64,000 bases of DNA from Miscanthus floridulus (GCF_019320115.1 NC_089581.1:7007707-7071706); one strand, 5' to 3'; counted from the stretch's first letter, positions 31,501 to 43,034 are shown. The notes: generated from the letters alone by a model not told the origin. Program-made: numbers and translations.

Positions 31501-31608
31501 ATCTTTGAGGAGATGGCTCTGAAGCTTGCCGTTGTTGTTTGCCTCGCAGATCCATGAGCCGAAGATGAAAGTTGATCCTGTTGGGAAGATTATGTTGTCG
31601 AGGTCCAT
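28588..31608 (-). CDS. gag-pro: E1 gag-protease polyprotein, intact to the UAG
   Basis: It makes the capsid and the aspartic protease that matures it. The open frame has no internal stop over 1006 codons from the ATG at 31608 (MDLDNIIFPTGSTFIFGSW); the frame is also open upstream through the primer site, and an alternative ATG lies near 31230. The retrotransposon gag core (PRQWLRIYSQSIELAGGDDD through EKMITAEEKTRERF) is at about 30170-29725. A zinc-knuckle-like CPLHPSGRHTIGNC follows near 29556. Protease has the active site LIDGGAGLN (Asp near 29166) and the flap-side LGRPAL motif. The charged linker before the gag core is long, as in Tat elements. It ends at TAG 28590-28588, which is conserved in E2 and E3. 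Confidence 0.92.
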   Translation of the reverse strand: MDLDNIIFPTGSTFIFGSWICEANNNGKLQSHLLKDPDHHKELHISPNTTDQLTRRFAQLTVSDSNQISRPLVSDSNSNIKVKFYPSAFKKPSSFLARFRSTSQNNSDYPQSSSKKSSSFLFGLDNMAKSYQGQFERPFNPRCGIPLTGAQEGLVLTITSQDCIIHWPGSVPEDSSIQLVGTTTTSILPYQEGDSIYDTEASTKVISNSDSVKANANNRATHAREVLMVRRPRSPLNPPEAPDVRSSDESESNISPFAQGYDGETDSQKQARERKNKLKQGRQHHARQRREAWIRYESELAEYDKRKSQREVEGRRTVNTPYDKIREALEELGKTSHPSEKYEQLQDLLRSTIPKTHEERARSRLPARSTTHRQEDQNQRKSAFERLGPGGSHDKGSRKEHNQGHRFEQPRKTRSRVPTQTISQDYLRQNDSWPEEGAESEFKETKTHGRFPCFANRLALVRLPHKFKPSNHSKYDGKTEPRQWLRIYSQSIELAGGDDDIKTLFFPMALEAMPLQWFDKLNPGSIRNWEDLQRVFCENFAGIITHPITHAELKGLKQKGGESLINYYRRFGELRAQVHDITEREVIEAFSHGIMARWQFQDFCKENPRNNEEFRRTVEKMITAEEKTRERFPDRNNQDNSDKQNHRNSRHQERKRRPDNTMAMANKSKKFTKPRRYDDIENIRCPLHPSGRHTIGNCYTFKDRYTRKNSKEDTKEDNQKREEDNHEDKGFQKPRGTVAVIFSGAPDCRSKHQEKLALRTIMTAEPATPRYLNWSQYPIQFTREDQWTSIGNTGHYPLVLDPTIAGMTVTKVLIDGGAGLNIIFSETLRKMGLQLAGMITPTSTPFYGIVPGKAAIPLGQITLPVTFGTPSNYRTEFIKFEVADFDSSYHAILGRPALAKFMAIPHYPYLLLKMPGPHGILSLRSDLKRAFDCDVQAIQIAAKAQADNGRKEIATIAAKTSQEELEIPAKKPSIIAPPKEADVKQIDLGTGDTSKTATISAHLSEK

Positions 31609-31637
31609 CGAGTTCTCGGATGCAAAGTCGCCGAAGG

Positions 31638-31657
31638 CCCCTACCTGGCGTGCCAGC
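31638..31657 (-). other. E1 primer-binding site
   Basis: Read on the minus strand, TGGCACGCCAGGTAGGGG follows the 5' LTR end by two bases. E2 (TGGCGCGCCAGGTAGGGG from 39876) and E3 (TGGCGCACCAGGTAGGGG from 45711) have nearly the same site. I could not assign the primer tRNA with confidence. Confidence 0.7.
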
Positions 31658-32053
31658 TGTCGATGTTTCACCACCGATAGCCTACCACGGGGGTACCCGG
31701 GGCAGTATGTTCGGGCTTCGGCGTATGACGAACTCGATGGTTAACGCAAGACACAGTCGATTTATCCTGGTTCAGGCCCTCGATCGTGGATCGAGTAATA
31801 ACCTTACGTCCAGTCGGCATTAGCCTTTGCGTTAGATTGATTGTCAAGAGTTGTGTTGTACAATTGTCGTCCCTGTCTCAGGAGCCCTGCCCTCCTTTAT
31901 ATAGTCAGGAGGCTAGAGTCCTAGTCGGTTTATAATGAGATTTCCTAGTAGGATTACTTGATAGTTATACTACTAAGATTACATGGGAAGAATCTTAGTT
32001 GGATTAGATCTTCTCTCTCCCTTGCGGGGTATCCTATGGGTCCCGCATCGACA
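31658..32053 (-). repeat. E1 5' LTR
   Basis: A 396-bp LTR with a TATA box (CTATATAAAGG, read on the minus strand near 31900), which should start the genomic RNA towards lower coordinates. It is nearly identical to 18120-18515. Confidence 0.93.
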
Positions 32054-32058
32054 AAGAT

Positions 32059-33664
32059 GAAGGAGGGTGAAAGTGTGTCGGACATATTCCATCGGATGGA
32101 GGTGATTGCCAATGATCTCAAAGCACTTGGTGAGAAGATAGAGGACAAGGATTTCTCTAATAAGTTCTTGAGATGTTTACCCGCAAGATTTGGCATGTTG
32201 GTCACCTTGTTAGTAAGGACCAGGTTGGACACAATGACACCAAATCAAATCTTGGGAGATATTATGACCGATGATGCTTATAGAGATGATGATGAGAAGG
32301 AAAAAAAGAGGGAGAAGAAAGATGAGAAGAAGGATGACAAGAAGAAGAGCGTGGCATTCAAGGCCACATCATTCAAGGGTAAAGCCAAGCAAGAAACATT
32401 AAGTGAAGAAGATGATTCATGGGATGATGATGATGATGAGAAGATGGCTCTCTTTGTCAAGAGATTTGGCAAGTTCATGGTGAAGAAGGGATATCATGCT
32501 AGAAGAAAGAAGTCTTCATACAAGAACAAAGAAGAGTCAAGAAGGTGCTTCAAGTGTGGAAGCAAAGATTATCTTGTTGCTCAATGCCCATACAATAGCG
32601 ACAATGATGATGATAACAAGAAGAACAAGAAGAAGGAAAAGAAAGAGAAGAAGGACAAGATGGCATTCAAGAAGAAGGGTGGTTCATATGTAGTTACTTG
32701 GGATAGTGATGCTTCCTCAAGTGATGATGATAATAGTGATGATAACAAGACCACCAAGAAGAAGGTTCTTGCAAGCATTGCAATCAATGAGAAGCCTTCT
32801 CTCTTCGAATCTTCATCATGCTTCATGGCTAAGGCCACTAAGGTACAATCTTGTGATGATGAAAGTGATGAAGAACATGATGATGAAAATGAACATGAAA
32901 ATGAAAATGATAGTGATAGTGATGATGATGAGCCTACCAAAGATGAATTGTTTGACATGCTAGAAGATGCTAAAGAACATTTTGACATTAAGAGAAGAGA
33001 ATGCAAGAGCTTGAATAAGGAGGTAAAAGCCCTTAAGCAAGCCCTTGATGAGCTCAAAGCAACTCATGAGAGGCTAGAGGAAGCCCATGAGAAACTAGGC
33101 AAGGCTCACAAGAAGCTTGAAAAAGCTCATTCTTCTTTGCTTAATGAGCATAATAAAAAGAAGCATGTTGAAACTTGCAATACAGGCTTAACTTGTAATA
33201 TAATTGATGAATCATTATCTATGCCTATCATTATTATTCCCACTAACCCTTCTTGTAGTACTTCCACCTCCACCTCATCTAGTAGTGATGGTCTCACTTG
33301 TGATGCCTCACTAGTGGTTGAGAATGAGAATCTTAAGAAGGAGGTTAATAAGCTCACTCACACTTTGGCTAAGGCCTATGGTAGTGAGGACTGCTTGCTT
33401 ATATGCTTAGATAGCCAAAGAGCTTCTCTCTACAAAGAGGGATTGGGCTATAACCCTAAGAAAGGCAAGGCGGCCTTTGCTCCTCATAAGACTAGTTTTG
33501 TGAAGAACAATGGTCGATTTTGCATTAGTTGCAAGCAAGTGGGTCATAAAGAGCATGAATGCACCAACAAGAGCAAAAATGCTAATGTATCCTCCCTTAA
33601 GCTTGATTCATGCTATATGCTTACTAAGGGTACAACTGGTGTAAAGGCTAAGTTTATTGGTTAA
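32059..33664 (+). pseudogene. gag: Sirevirus gag, 3' part (continues 17755-18119)
   Basis: The frame continues from the first gag part after E1 is discounted. It shows the copia gag core (SDIFHRMEVIANDLKALG), then a CCHC zinc knuckle near 32546 (CFKCGSKDYLVAQC, with the usual His replaced by a different residue spacing), long Lys- and Asp/Glu-rich runs, a coiled coil around 32960-33150, a second knuckle near 33520 (CISCKQVGHKEHEC), and a stop at 33662-33664. The frame has no nonsense codon. The acidic/lysine runs are of low complexity, and antisense frames through them are artefacts. Confidence 0.88.
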
Positions 33665-33775
33665 CCATGGATGGGCTCAAAGAAGAAAGCTATTTGGGTA
33701 CCAAAGAGCTTAGTAACTAACCTTTAAGGACCCAAGTAAGTTTGAGTACCTAAAAAGAATTGATCTTCTTTTGTA

Positions 33776-36700
33776 GGTCAATTACAAAGCCAAAGGAAGA
33801 CATTGGGTTCTTGATAGTGGGTGCACTCAACACATGACCGGTGATGCAAGAATGTTCAACTCAATCAACACCAATGGCAATGATGGTTATGATAGTATCA
33901 CATTTGGTGATAATGGCAAAGGCAAGGTCAAAGGGCTTGGTAAGATTGCAATATCCAATGACATGAGCATATCCAATGTGTTGCTAGTAGAGAGATTGGA
34001 CTTTAATTTGCTATCCGTGGCTCAATTGTGTGATCTTGGATTCAAATACATATTTGGGGTAGATGATGTAGAGATCATAAGTGTGGATGGCTCTAACTTG
34101 ATCTTCAAAGGCTTTAGATATGATAATATATACTTGGTTGATTTCAATGCTAGTGAAGCTAAATTATCAATATGCTTGTTCACTAAGTCTAGCATGGATT
34201 GGTTATGGCATAGAAGGCTTGGTTATGTTGGAATAAAACAATTGAATAGATTGGTTAAGCATGACTTAGTTAAAGGCTTGAAAGATGTTGTGTTTGAAAA
34301 TGATAAGCTTTGTAGCTCTTGTCAAGCCGGCAAACAAGTTGGAAACACTCATCCTAAGAAAAGCATGATGAGCACTAGCAAAGCATTTGAGTTATTACAC
34401 ATGGATTTGTTTGGGCCAACACAATACACTAGTATTGGTGGAAATAAATATAGCTTTGTGATAGTGGATGATTATACTAGATACACTTGGGTATTCTTTC
34501 TAGTGGACAAAAGTGATGTGTTTGCAACATTCAAATCATTTGTTAAGGGCATTCAAAATGAGTTTGAAACAACCATCAAGAGAGTGAGAAGTGACAATGG
34601 TAGTGAGTTCAAGAACACTAGAATTGATGAGTTATATGATGAATTTGGAATTAAACATCAACTCTCAGCTAAGTACACTCCACAATCAAATGGCCTTGTT
34701 GAGAGTAAAAATAGAACACTCATTGATATGGCAAGGTCTATGCTTAGTGAGTATAACGTTAGTCAATCTTTTTGGGCCAAAGCTATCAACACGGCTTGCT
34801 ATTATAGCAACCGCCTCTATTGTCACCCATTGAAAGAGAAGACACCGTATGAGCTCTTGAATGGTAGAAAGCCCAACATTGCATATTTCTGTGTCTTTGG
34901 TTGCAAATGTTATATCTTAAAGAAAGGCACTAGATTTGGCAAGTTTGACAAGAAATGTAATGAAGGATTCCTACTTGGATATTCCACTACAAGCAAAGCA
35001 TATAGAGTTTGGAATTTGGATAGTGGTACTCTTGAGGAAGTTCATGATGTTGAATTTGATGAAACCAAGGGTTCACAAGTAGAGAATGAGAACTTGGAAG
35101 ATGTTAGAGGTATTCAACTTTCAAATGCCATGAAGAACATAGATATTGGTGAATTGAGGCCTAGGCAAGTGAATGATGATGAAGATGATCAAGTGCAAGT
35201 GCCCTCTAACTCAAATGTGCAAGATGGTACAAATCAAGTTAGTGCAAGTGGATCTCATGATAATGAACAAGATCAAGTGGCTAGTACATCATCTCAACCC
35301 AATGATCAAGCAAGTGCAAACAATCAAGTTCCAATCCTCCAACCAACCAATATTGCAAGGGATCATCCATTGAAACACTGTCATTGGTGATATTTCAAGA
35401 GGTGTACAAACTAGATCAAGATTGGCTTTATTTTGTGAGTATTTCTCATTTGTGTCATCCATTGAACCAAAGAAGATAGATGAAGCATTGAAGGATGTTG
35501 ATTGGGTAAATGCTATGTATGAAGAATTGAATAACTTCACAAGAAATCAAGTATGGGAGTTGGTAGAAAGACCAAAGGGATACAATGTGATTGGAACCAA
35601 ATGGGTCTTTAGAAACAAGCAAGATCAATATAGGATAGTAGTAAGGAACAAAGCAAGATTAGTAGCACAAGGCTATACACAAGTTGAAGGTCTTGACTTT
35701 GGAGAAACATATGCCCCGGTTGCTAGATTGGAAGCAATTAGAATCTTGCTAACCTATGCTTGTGCCCACAACATTAAGCTCTATCAAATGGATGTTAAGA
35801 GTGTATTTCTAAATGGCTATATCAATGAAGAAGTATATGTTGAGCAACCTCCCGGTTTTGAAGATGACAAGAAGCCCAACCATGTATACAAGTTGAAGAA
35901 AGCTTTGTATAGCTTGAAGCAAGCACCTAGAGCATAGTATAAGAGATTGAGGGACTTCCTACTCTCTAAAGGGTTCATGATGGGCAAGGTTGACACCACT
36001 CTCTTCATCAAGAAGATTGGAAAAGATTTGTTTGTGTTGCAAATCTATGTTGATGACATCATATTTAGATCAACCAATCAAGATTTTTGTGAGAAGTTTG
36101 GAAAGATGATGGCTAATGAGTTTAAGATGTCCATGATTGGAGAGTTAAGTTACTTCCTTGGTCTTCAAATCAAGCAATTGAAGAATGGTACATTTATGAG
36201 TCAAGGCAAGTATATCAAGGATATGATCAAGAAGTTTAGCATGAGTGATAGCAAAGCTATTAGCACACCAATGGGAACAAATGGCAACTTAGATAGTGAT
36301 GCAAGTGGAAATATGGTGGATCAAAAATTGTATCAGTCTATGATTGGAAGCCTACTCTATGTGACCACATCAAGGCCGGATGTCATGTTTAGTGTATGCA
36401 TGTGTGCAAGATTTCAAGCCTCACCAAGAGAAAGTCATTTGAAAGCTACAAAGAGAATATTGAGGTACTTGAAGCATACACCAAATGTTGGTTTATGGTA
36501 TTCCAAAGGAGCAAAGTTTGAGCTAGTTGGTTACTCCGACTTGGATTATGCGGGATGCAAGGTTGAAAGGAAGAGCACCTCGGGCACATGTCAATTGTTG
36601 GGAAGATCACTTGTTTCATGGTCATCAAAGAAGCAAAATAGTGTTGCATTATCAACCGCCGAAGCCGAATACATATCCACCGGTAGTTGTTGTGCACAAA

Positions 36701-36999
36701 TACTTTGGATGAAGGCCACTTTGAGTGATTTTGGAATCAAGTTCAAGAAGGTGCCATTGCTATGTGATAATGAGAGTGCAATCAAATTGACCAACAATCC
36801 GGTTCAACATGCAAGAACAAAGCACATTGATATCCGCCATCATTTCATAAGAGATCACCAACAAAAAGGTGACATTTATATTGAGAATGTAGGCTCCGAA
36901 GATCAACTTGCTAATATATTCACCAAGCCATTAGATGAGAAAAGGTTTTGCAAGCTAAGGAATGAGTTGAACATATTGGATTTCTCAAATATGTGTTGA
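33776..36999 (+). pseudogene. pol: Sirevirus pol: protease, integrase, RT, RNaseH (broken)
   Basis: Domains in order: protease active site (WVLDSGCTQHMTG near 33806), GAG-pre-integrase zinc region, integrase core with Asp (HMDLFGP), Asp (RSDNGSEF) and Glu (NGLVESKN), RT from about 35500 with the YVDD box near 36046, and RNaseH near 36520-36900 (STAEAEY, then HIDIRHHF), ending at 36999. There are two breaks. A frameshift lies near 35376-35390, in the linker between integrase and RT. An in-frame TAG at 35935-35937 stands where copia RTs normally have Trp. Protease-to-integrase is otherwise open in one frame and RT-RNaseH in another. Confidence 0.9.
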
Positions 37000-37002
37000 T
37001 GT

Positions 37003-38199
37003 ACCCCCACTCATATGACATGCCTCTTCTTTGAGCAATCCAAGGTAAAAGTTGATTAGCATGACATACATCTTTGCTAAGTACATGATTAGTACATCTA
37101 GTCACATTTTCAATTTTATTAAGACCTTTCAAGTGGTTCTATTTTATTAGGCTCATTCATGAAAATCAAATGATTTTGATGTCTATATGGTATCACTATT
37201 GCTTCTATGCTTGACTTGATCTAGTGGTAGCATATGACATGTTTATGGGCTTGTAAACCTAGTGTTTAATCTAGAAAATGAGCTCTAAGTGTTTAACTCA
37301 ACATGGTACAAGATAACCCTTATTTAGAAGTGTGAAGAAGCTTGTCCTTGGATCAAACCGAGTTAAATATCTTTGGTAAATGATCTAGATTGGACCAAAT
37401 TTGGGAAAATAATCCTCACCCCATTGATTGACATTGATAATCTCTACCTATCTAAAATTTAAGCCTTTATGGTCATTGATGACAAAGGGGGAGAGAAACA
37501 AAGATATATGTGATAAGGGGGAGAAATAACAAAGATATTAGTACATGGGAGAAAGACAAAAGATATATTAGTGTACTAAGATGGTGAAAAGACAACAAAG
37601 GGGAGAACTTGACATAAGTGGAGATCTATGACAAAGGAAAGGGATCAATTAAAATCTTGAGCATACAAGTAGGGGGAGCAAACTTATGAACTTGTATGGT
37701 GCATTTGAATGTGCATTTCATATGTTTGCTTGCATGGCATAAGTTTTAAATTTCAACATCCATGCTTGTGTGATGTATGCTAGTTGTAAGATTGAATGAT
37801 GAAATGAAATCACTAGATAACTTTCATTTCCAAATAAGTTTTTACAAGTGGTATCTTTTCAAAGTTTGTTTCCAAGTGATATAGTGCTAACCATGGTGCT
37901 AAGGATGGTATAATGGTGCACTCCGATTGGTATCACGCTTCAAAGGTCCATCTTTTACACCTTAGCATCATTTGGTAGACAATGTCTCCTATATTTCCTA
38001 TCTAAGCATATGTGCAAGCTACAATCCAAACTCTTAGCACATATGTAGGGGGAGCAATTGCTACCATTTGGGGTTCATGAAACTTGTCCATATCCTTTTG
38101 CACGTGGTAAATATGCTTGGACAAGCAACATGGATTCAATTGAATTTTAATTTATATCTTTGTGAAAGGGTTGTCATCAATTACCAAAAAGGAGGAGAT
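37003..38199 (+). other. Sirevirus 3' non-coding region with multiple polypurine tracts
   Basis: There is no gene between the pol stop and the 3' LTR. Polypurine tracts of the AGGGGGAG type occur near 37487, 37516, 37598, 37671 and 38046, and the one used for plus-strand priming is probably AAAAAGGAGGAGAT at 38186-38199, directly before the LTR. Multiple tracts are a Sirevirus trait. No env-like frame is seen. Confidence 0.75.
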
Positions 38200-39496
38200 T
38201 GAAAGCTCTAGTTTGGTTTTGGTGAATTGATGAAACCCTAAGTGCTAACCTAGTTTATCAAGTGATCATGAGATAGGCAGCACATTCCAAGTGGTGAAGC
38301 AAATGAAAATCATGGCATGAAGATGGCGACGCTATGGTGATGATCGAGTGCTTGGACTTGAAAAGAAGAAAGAGAAAAACAAAAAGCTCGAGGCAAAGGT
38401 ATAAATTGTAGGAGCTATTTTGTTTTGGTGATCAAGACACTTAGAGAGTGTGATCATATTTAGGTTTAATAGCTGTACTATTAAGAGGGGTGAAACTCGT
38501 ATCAAAATGCGGTTATCAAAGTGCCACTAGATGCTCTAACTCATTGCATATGCATTTAGGATCTAGTGAAATGCTAACACCCTTGAAAATGTTTGTGAAA
38601 ATATGCTAACATATGTGCACAAGATGATAAACTTGGTGGTTGGCACATTTGAGCAAGGGTGAAGTAGTTAGAGGTGAAAAGGAGTTAGTCTCGCTGGTCA
38701 CAAGGTGACCGAACGCTGGTCTCTGAGGAACCAACACGTCTGGTCAGTTGTAACAGCGAAGATGCTGGCGTCGGTCAATCGACCGGACGCTGGGTCATGG
38801 ATTGACCGGACGTTGAGGTCCAGGGTCCGGTCCTGTTGTCGGGCAGCGCACAGAAGCTAGGGTCTCTGACCAGACGCTGGCAGGGTCCGGTCGTGCATGA
38901 CCGGACGCGTTCGGTGGGCAAAATGCATTTCTGGAACCTTACTGGAAATGACCGGACGCTGGTGGCTCAACATCCGGTCAGTTATAGCGCAGCGTCCGAT
39001 CAACTCAAGTGACCATTGAGATCAGGACACATGGCTTTCGTTAGGCGACCGGACGCTGAGGTCCAGCGTCCGATCAACATGACCGGAGCATCCGGTCAGC
39101 CCGTGTTGTGCCCAGTGAAGGGGTACAACGGCTCTATTTTGTGGGGGCTTCTATTTAAGCCCCATGGCCAGTTCAAGCTCACTCCCTTGGCCATTTGCAT
39201 TGACATAGCAACCTTGTGAGCTTAGCCAAAGCCCTTCCACTCATCTCCATCATTGATTCATCATCTTTGTGAGATTGGGAGAGAATCCAAGTGCATTGCT
39301 TGAGTGTTTGCATCTAGATGCACTTGGTATTCGTGTTTTGCTGCGGGATTCGCTTGTTACTCTTGGTGGTTGCCGCCACCTAGATGGCTTGGAGCAGCGA
39401 GGATCGTTGAGCGAAAGGTGGTGATTGTCTCTGGCTCCGATCGTGGTGATTGTGAGGGGTTCTTGACCTTTCCTCGGTGGAGCACCAAAAGGTACT
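38200..39496 (+). repeat. Sirevirus 3' LTR, first 1297 bp (cut by E2)
   Basis: It is homologous to 15842 onward to about 17134 (both reach GCCAAAAGGTACT or its variant). E2 begins at 39497; the remaining ~560 bp should lie beyond E2, outside the window. The five bases before E2 are GTACT. Confidence 0.9.
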
Positions 39497-39873
39497 TGTC
39501 GATACGGGACCCATGGGATACCCCACAAGGAGGAGAGAAGATCTAGTCTAACTAGGATTCTTTCCATGAAATCTTAGTAGTATTATTATTTTGTAATCCT
39601 ACTAGAAACTCTCATTATAAACCGACTAGGACTCTGACCTCCTGACTATATAAAGGAGGGCGGGGTTCCTGGGAGAAAGGACACTAGACAAATAATCCAA
39701 CACAAAGGCTAACGCTAACTGGACGTAGGGCTATTACTTGATCACGATCGAGGGTCCAAACCAGGATAAATTGACTGTCTCTTACGTTTACCGTCAAGTT
39801 ATGCTTATGCCAAAGCCCGAACAAACTGCCTCGGGTACCCCCATGGTAGGCTATCGGTGGTGAAACATCGACA
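39497..39873 (+). repeat. E2 5' LTR
   Basis: 377 bp, TGTCGA to TCGACA, with TATA box GACTATATAAAGG near 39645. It is clearly homologous to the E1 LTR read on the minus strand, with small indels. Confidence 0.9.
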
Positions 39874-39937
39874 GCTGGCGCGCCAGGTAGGGGTGTTTGG
39901 CGAATTTGTATCCGAGAGCTCGACGGACCTCGACAAC

Positions 39938-42900
39938 ATGATCTTCTCGATGGGATCAACCTTTATCTTTGGTTCATGGATCTACGAGGCAAGCGACGAT
40001 GGCAAGCTCCAAAGCCATCTCCTCAAAGATTCGGATCTCCTTGAAGACCTTTCTATTTTGGCGACTACGACAGATCAACTCGCTGGAAGATTCGCGCAGC
40101 TCGTGATGTCTGATCCAACTCAGATTTCGTGGCTTTGCTCATCCGACTCAAACTTAGGCTCTGCATCCAAGATGGAGTCTTTACTGAGTTCTTTCGAGAA
40201 ACCAAGTTCTTTTCCGATGGGGCTCTAGAACACGGCCTCGGCCTATCAAGAAAACAACTCGGAGTACACTCAGAGTCCTTTCAAGAAGTTGGGTCCTTTT
40301 CCGTTCGGACTCCACAACATGGCAAAATCTTATAAGGCATGGCCCGAAGGATCCCTCGATCCGGTGCTTAGAATGCCACTAAAAGGAGCTCAGGAAGGTC
40401 TCGTACTAACTATAACATCTTAAGACTACATCATCCACTGGCCAGCGGTACCCGACTGGCCACTGGACAACAGCAGCAATTCTACCCTACCAAGAAGGAG
40501 ACTCGATCTGCGACCTTGAGGCCTCTACTAAAGTTATCAACAACTTCGACAGTGTGGAAACCAATGCCGATAACAGAACAATTTACGCATGAGAAGTATT
40601 CATGGTTCGCCGTCCTCGATCACCATTGCTCCCCCTAGAAGCACCCAACATCAGGTCATCGGATGAATCTAAGTCCAACATATCACCCTTTATCCAGGGG
40701 CACGATGGTGAGACCGAGAATCAGAAGCAAGCCAGAGAAAGAAGAAACAAATTGAAACAAGGACACCAACGCCGTGCTAGGCAGCACAAGAAAGCTTGGA
40801 TCAAATATGAGTCAGATCTGGCTAAGTATGATAGAAGAAAATTAGAACAAGAAGTCGAAGAAAGACGCACGACGAATACACCCTACAATAGGATCCGAGA
40901 AGCACTAGAAGAACTCGTAGGACATCACTTCCTAGTGAAAAACAAGAACAGCTCCAGGACCTTCTCCGGTCAGCAGCCCTAAGGACGCACGATGGAAGGA
41001 CCCGCTCAAGACTACCTGCTAGGTCAACATCTCATAGGAAGGAAGATCAAAATCAAAGGAAGTCCGCTTTCAAGATACTTGGACCAAGTGGAAGTCACAA
41101 TAGAGAAAGTAGAAGGGACCATAGTCAAAACTACCGAATCGAACAACCAAGGAAGATCAGAAGTGAAGCACCCATTCAGACATCCCTGTAGAACTACTCT
41201 CACCAAAACGACAGTTGGCAGGAAGGAGGTGCTGAATCAGAATACAAAGAAGCCAGAATGCATGATAGATTCCCCTATTTTACAAACAGACTTGCTTTAA
41301 TACGACTATCTCACAAGTTCAAGCCGTCCAACCACTCTAAATATAATGGTAAGATAGAACCAAAGCAGTGGCTTAGGATTTACTTGCAATCGATTAAACT
41401 AGCCAGAGGAGACGACGATATCAAGACCTTGTTTTTCCCATGGCCCTAGAAACCATGCCCCTCCAATGGTTCGACAAATTAAATCCAGGGTCAATAAGAA
41501 ATTAGGACGACTTGCAAAGAGTTTTTTGTGAAAATTTCACGGGTATCATTACGCACCCCATCACCCACGTAGAATTAAAAGGACTCAAGCAGAAAAGGGG
41601 CAAAAGTCTTAGAGATTACTATCGACGATTTGGCAAACTACGTGCTCAAGTATATGACATCATCGAATGAGAAGTAATCGAAGCTTTCTCTCACGGAATC
41701 ATGGCTAGGTGGCAATTTCAGGACTTCTGCAAAAAAAAATCCGAGAAACAATGAAGAATTCAGACGCACAGTAGAAAAGATGATTACTGTAGAGGAGAAG
41801 ACACGAGAAAGGTTCTAGGATAGAAACAACCGAGATAACCCGGACAAGCAAAATCATCGAAACATCAGACATCAGGAAAGAAAACGTGGACAAGACAACA
41901 CCGTAGCGGTGGCTGACAAATCAAAGAAGTTTTCCAAACCCAAAAGGTATGACGACATTGAAAACATGCATTGCGTCTGGCACCCTAAAGGAAATCACAC
42001 CATCGGAAATTGCTACACCTTCAATGATCGATACACAAGAAAAGATAATAAGGTAAACACTAAAGAAGACAATCAGAAAAAAGACGAAGACAACCACGAA
42101 GACAAGGGATTCTAAAAATCTAGGGGGATAGTAGCAGTGATCTTCGCTGGGGCCCCAGATTCCAGAAGCAAACATCAAGAAACGCTAGCTCTATAAACCA
42201 TCATGGCAGCAAAATCAGCTACTCCAAGATATCTCAATTGGTCACAATATCCAATCCAGTTTTCAAGAGAGGACCAATGGACTAGCATAGGAAATGCATG
42301 CCATTACCCACTGGTTCTAGAGCCAACTATCGCCGGTATGACTGTCACAAAAGTACTAATCGATGGGAGAGCTGGACTCAACATTATTTTTTCAGAAATG
42401 CTAAGGAAGATGGGACTACAACTCGCTGGGATGATTACACCAACGAGCACCCCTTTTTATGGGATAGTACCCGGCAAGGCAGCCATGCCACTTGGACAAA
42501 TCACTCTACCGATTACTTTTGGAACTCCCTCAAACTACCGAACAGAGTTCATTAAGTTTGAAGTTGTAGACTTTGATTCATCATATCACGCAATCCTCGG
42601 GCGCCCAACACTAGCAAAATTCATGGCGATACCGCATTACCCGTACCTGTTGCTTAAGATGCCAGGGCCTAACGGTGTCCTTTCCCTTCGAAGTGATTTG
42701 AAGCGTGCTTTTGACTGCGACGTTCAGGCAATTCAAATTGCAGCAAAAGCGCAAGCCACCAATGGTAGAAAAGAAATAGCCACTATTGCCGCAGAAATGA
42801 GCCCAGAAGAACTAGAGATACCATCTAAAAAGCCCAGCATCCCCGCACCACCAAAAGAAGCCGACGTCAAGCAAATCGACCTGGGCACTAGTGATCCCTC

Positions 42901-42940
42901 CAAAATGGCAACCATTAGCGCCCATCTCTCGGCAAAATAG
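39938..42940 (+). pseudogene. gag-pro: E2 gag-protease, broken
   Basis: It starts at the ATG 39938 (MIFSMGSTFIFGSW), homologous to E1 gag. Recognisable pieces are the charged linker (40602-40982), the gag core (from 41258, with stops such as at 41447-41449 and 41504), and the protease (42203-42940: VLIDGRAGLNIIF, in which the second residue after the active Asp is Arg instead of Gly, then LGRPTL). Several stops and frame changes break the rest. The protease frame ends in the same AAA-TAG as E1 and E3. Confidence 0.85.
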
Positions 42941-43034
42941 GAACTCGTGCTCACCAACTTTCTTCGGGACAACAAAGATATCTTCGCTTAGAAGCCAGCC
43001 AACATGCCAGGTGTCCCAAGAGAGTTGGCTGAGC
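42938..43034 (+). promoter_or_regulatory. E2 copy of the UAG plus hairpin signal
   Basis: TAG at 42938-42940, spacer GAACTCGT, arm 42949-42970 (GCTCA, CCAACTTTCTT, C, GGGAC) and opposing arm 43013-43034 (GTCCC, AAGAGAGTTGG, C, TGAGC). The paired bases are identical to E1. Confidence 0.7.

Larger units (their letters stand above)
18120..32053 (-). mobile_element. E1: Tat-lineage Ty3/gypsy retrotransposon, nearly intact
   Basis: A 13.9-kb element on the minus strand. Its 5' LTR is 31658-32053 and its 3' LTR is 18120-18515, both 396 bp, starting TGTCGATGCGGG and ending AACATCGACA when read on the minus strand. By eye they differ at three sites, all transitions. The target duplication AAGAT is perfect (18115-18119 and 32054-32058). 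In element order it carries the primer site (31657 downward, GCTGGCACGCCAGGTAGGGG), gag-protease, an in-frame UAG, RT-RNaseH-integrase, a 109-bp tandem array, an antisense spliced gene, and a polypurine tract (CTCGGGGGCT) just before the 3' LTR. The low LTR divergence makes it the youngest dated insertion here. Confidence 0.93.
15842..39496 (+). mobile_element. Ty1/copia Sirevirus (host element B), interrupted twice
   Basis: It contains, in order: 5' LTR (15842-17697), primer site TGGTATCGGAG complementary to initiator tRNA-Met (from 17700), gag, protease, integrase, reverse transcriptase, RNaseH, a non-coding 3' region with several polypurine tracts, and a 3' LTR from 38200. E1 (18120-32053) lies inside gag, and the 3' LTR is cut at 39496 by E2; the rest of the LTR lies beyond the window. 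Sirevirus membership rests on the 1.86-kb LTR, GGGGGAG-type multiple polypurine tracts, CCGGAC palindromes in the LTR, and the order and sequence of pol. The left flank ACGTG is the presumed target duplication. Confidence 0.88.

Noticed and set aside
31609..31674. Start of E1 gag inside the LTR
   Set aside because: The frame is open there, but the codon is GTG and it lies across the primer site; the first credible ATG is at 31608.
32581..33057. 158-codon minus-strand frame, Ser-rich
   Set aside because: It is antisense to the Lys/Asp/Glu-rich low-complexity part of Sirevirus gag; the Ser/Phe-rich translation is an artefact.
35376..35390. Frame change in Sirevirus pol as programmed frameshifting
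   Set aside because: It lies in a variable linker between integrase and RT, has no slippery heptamer that I can see, and the same pol has another plain nonsense codon.
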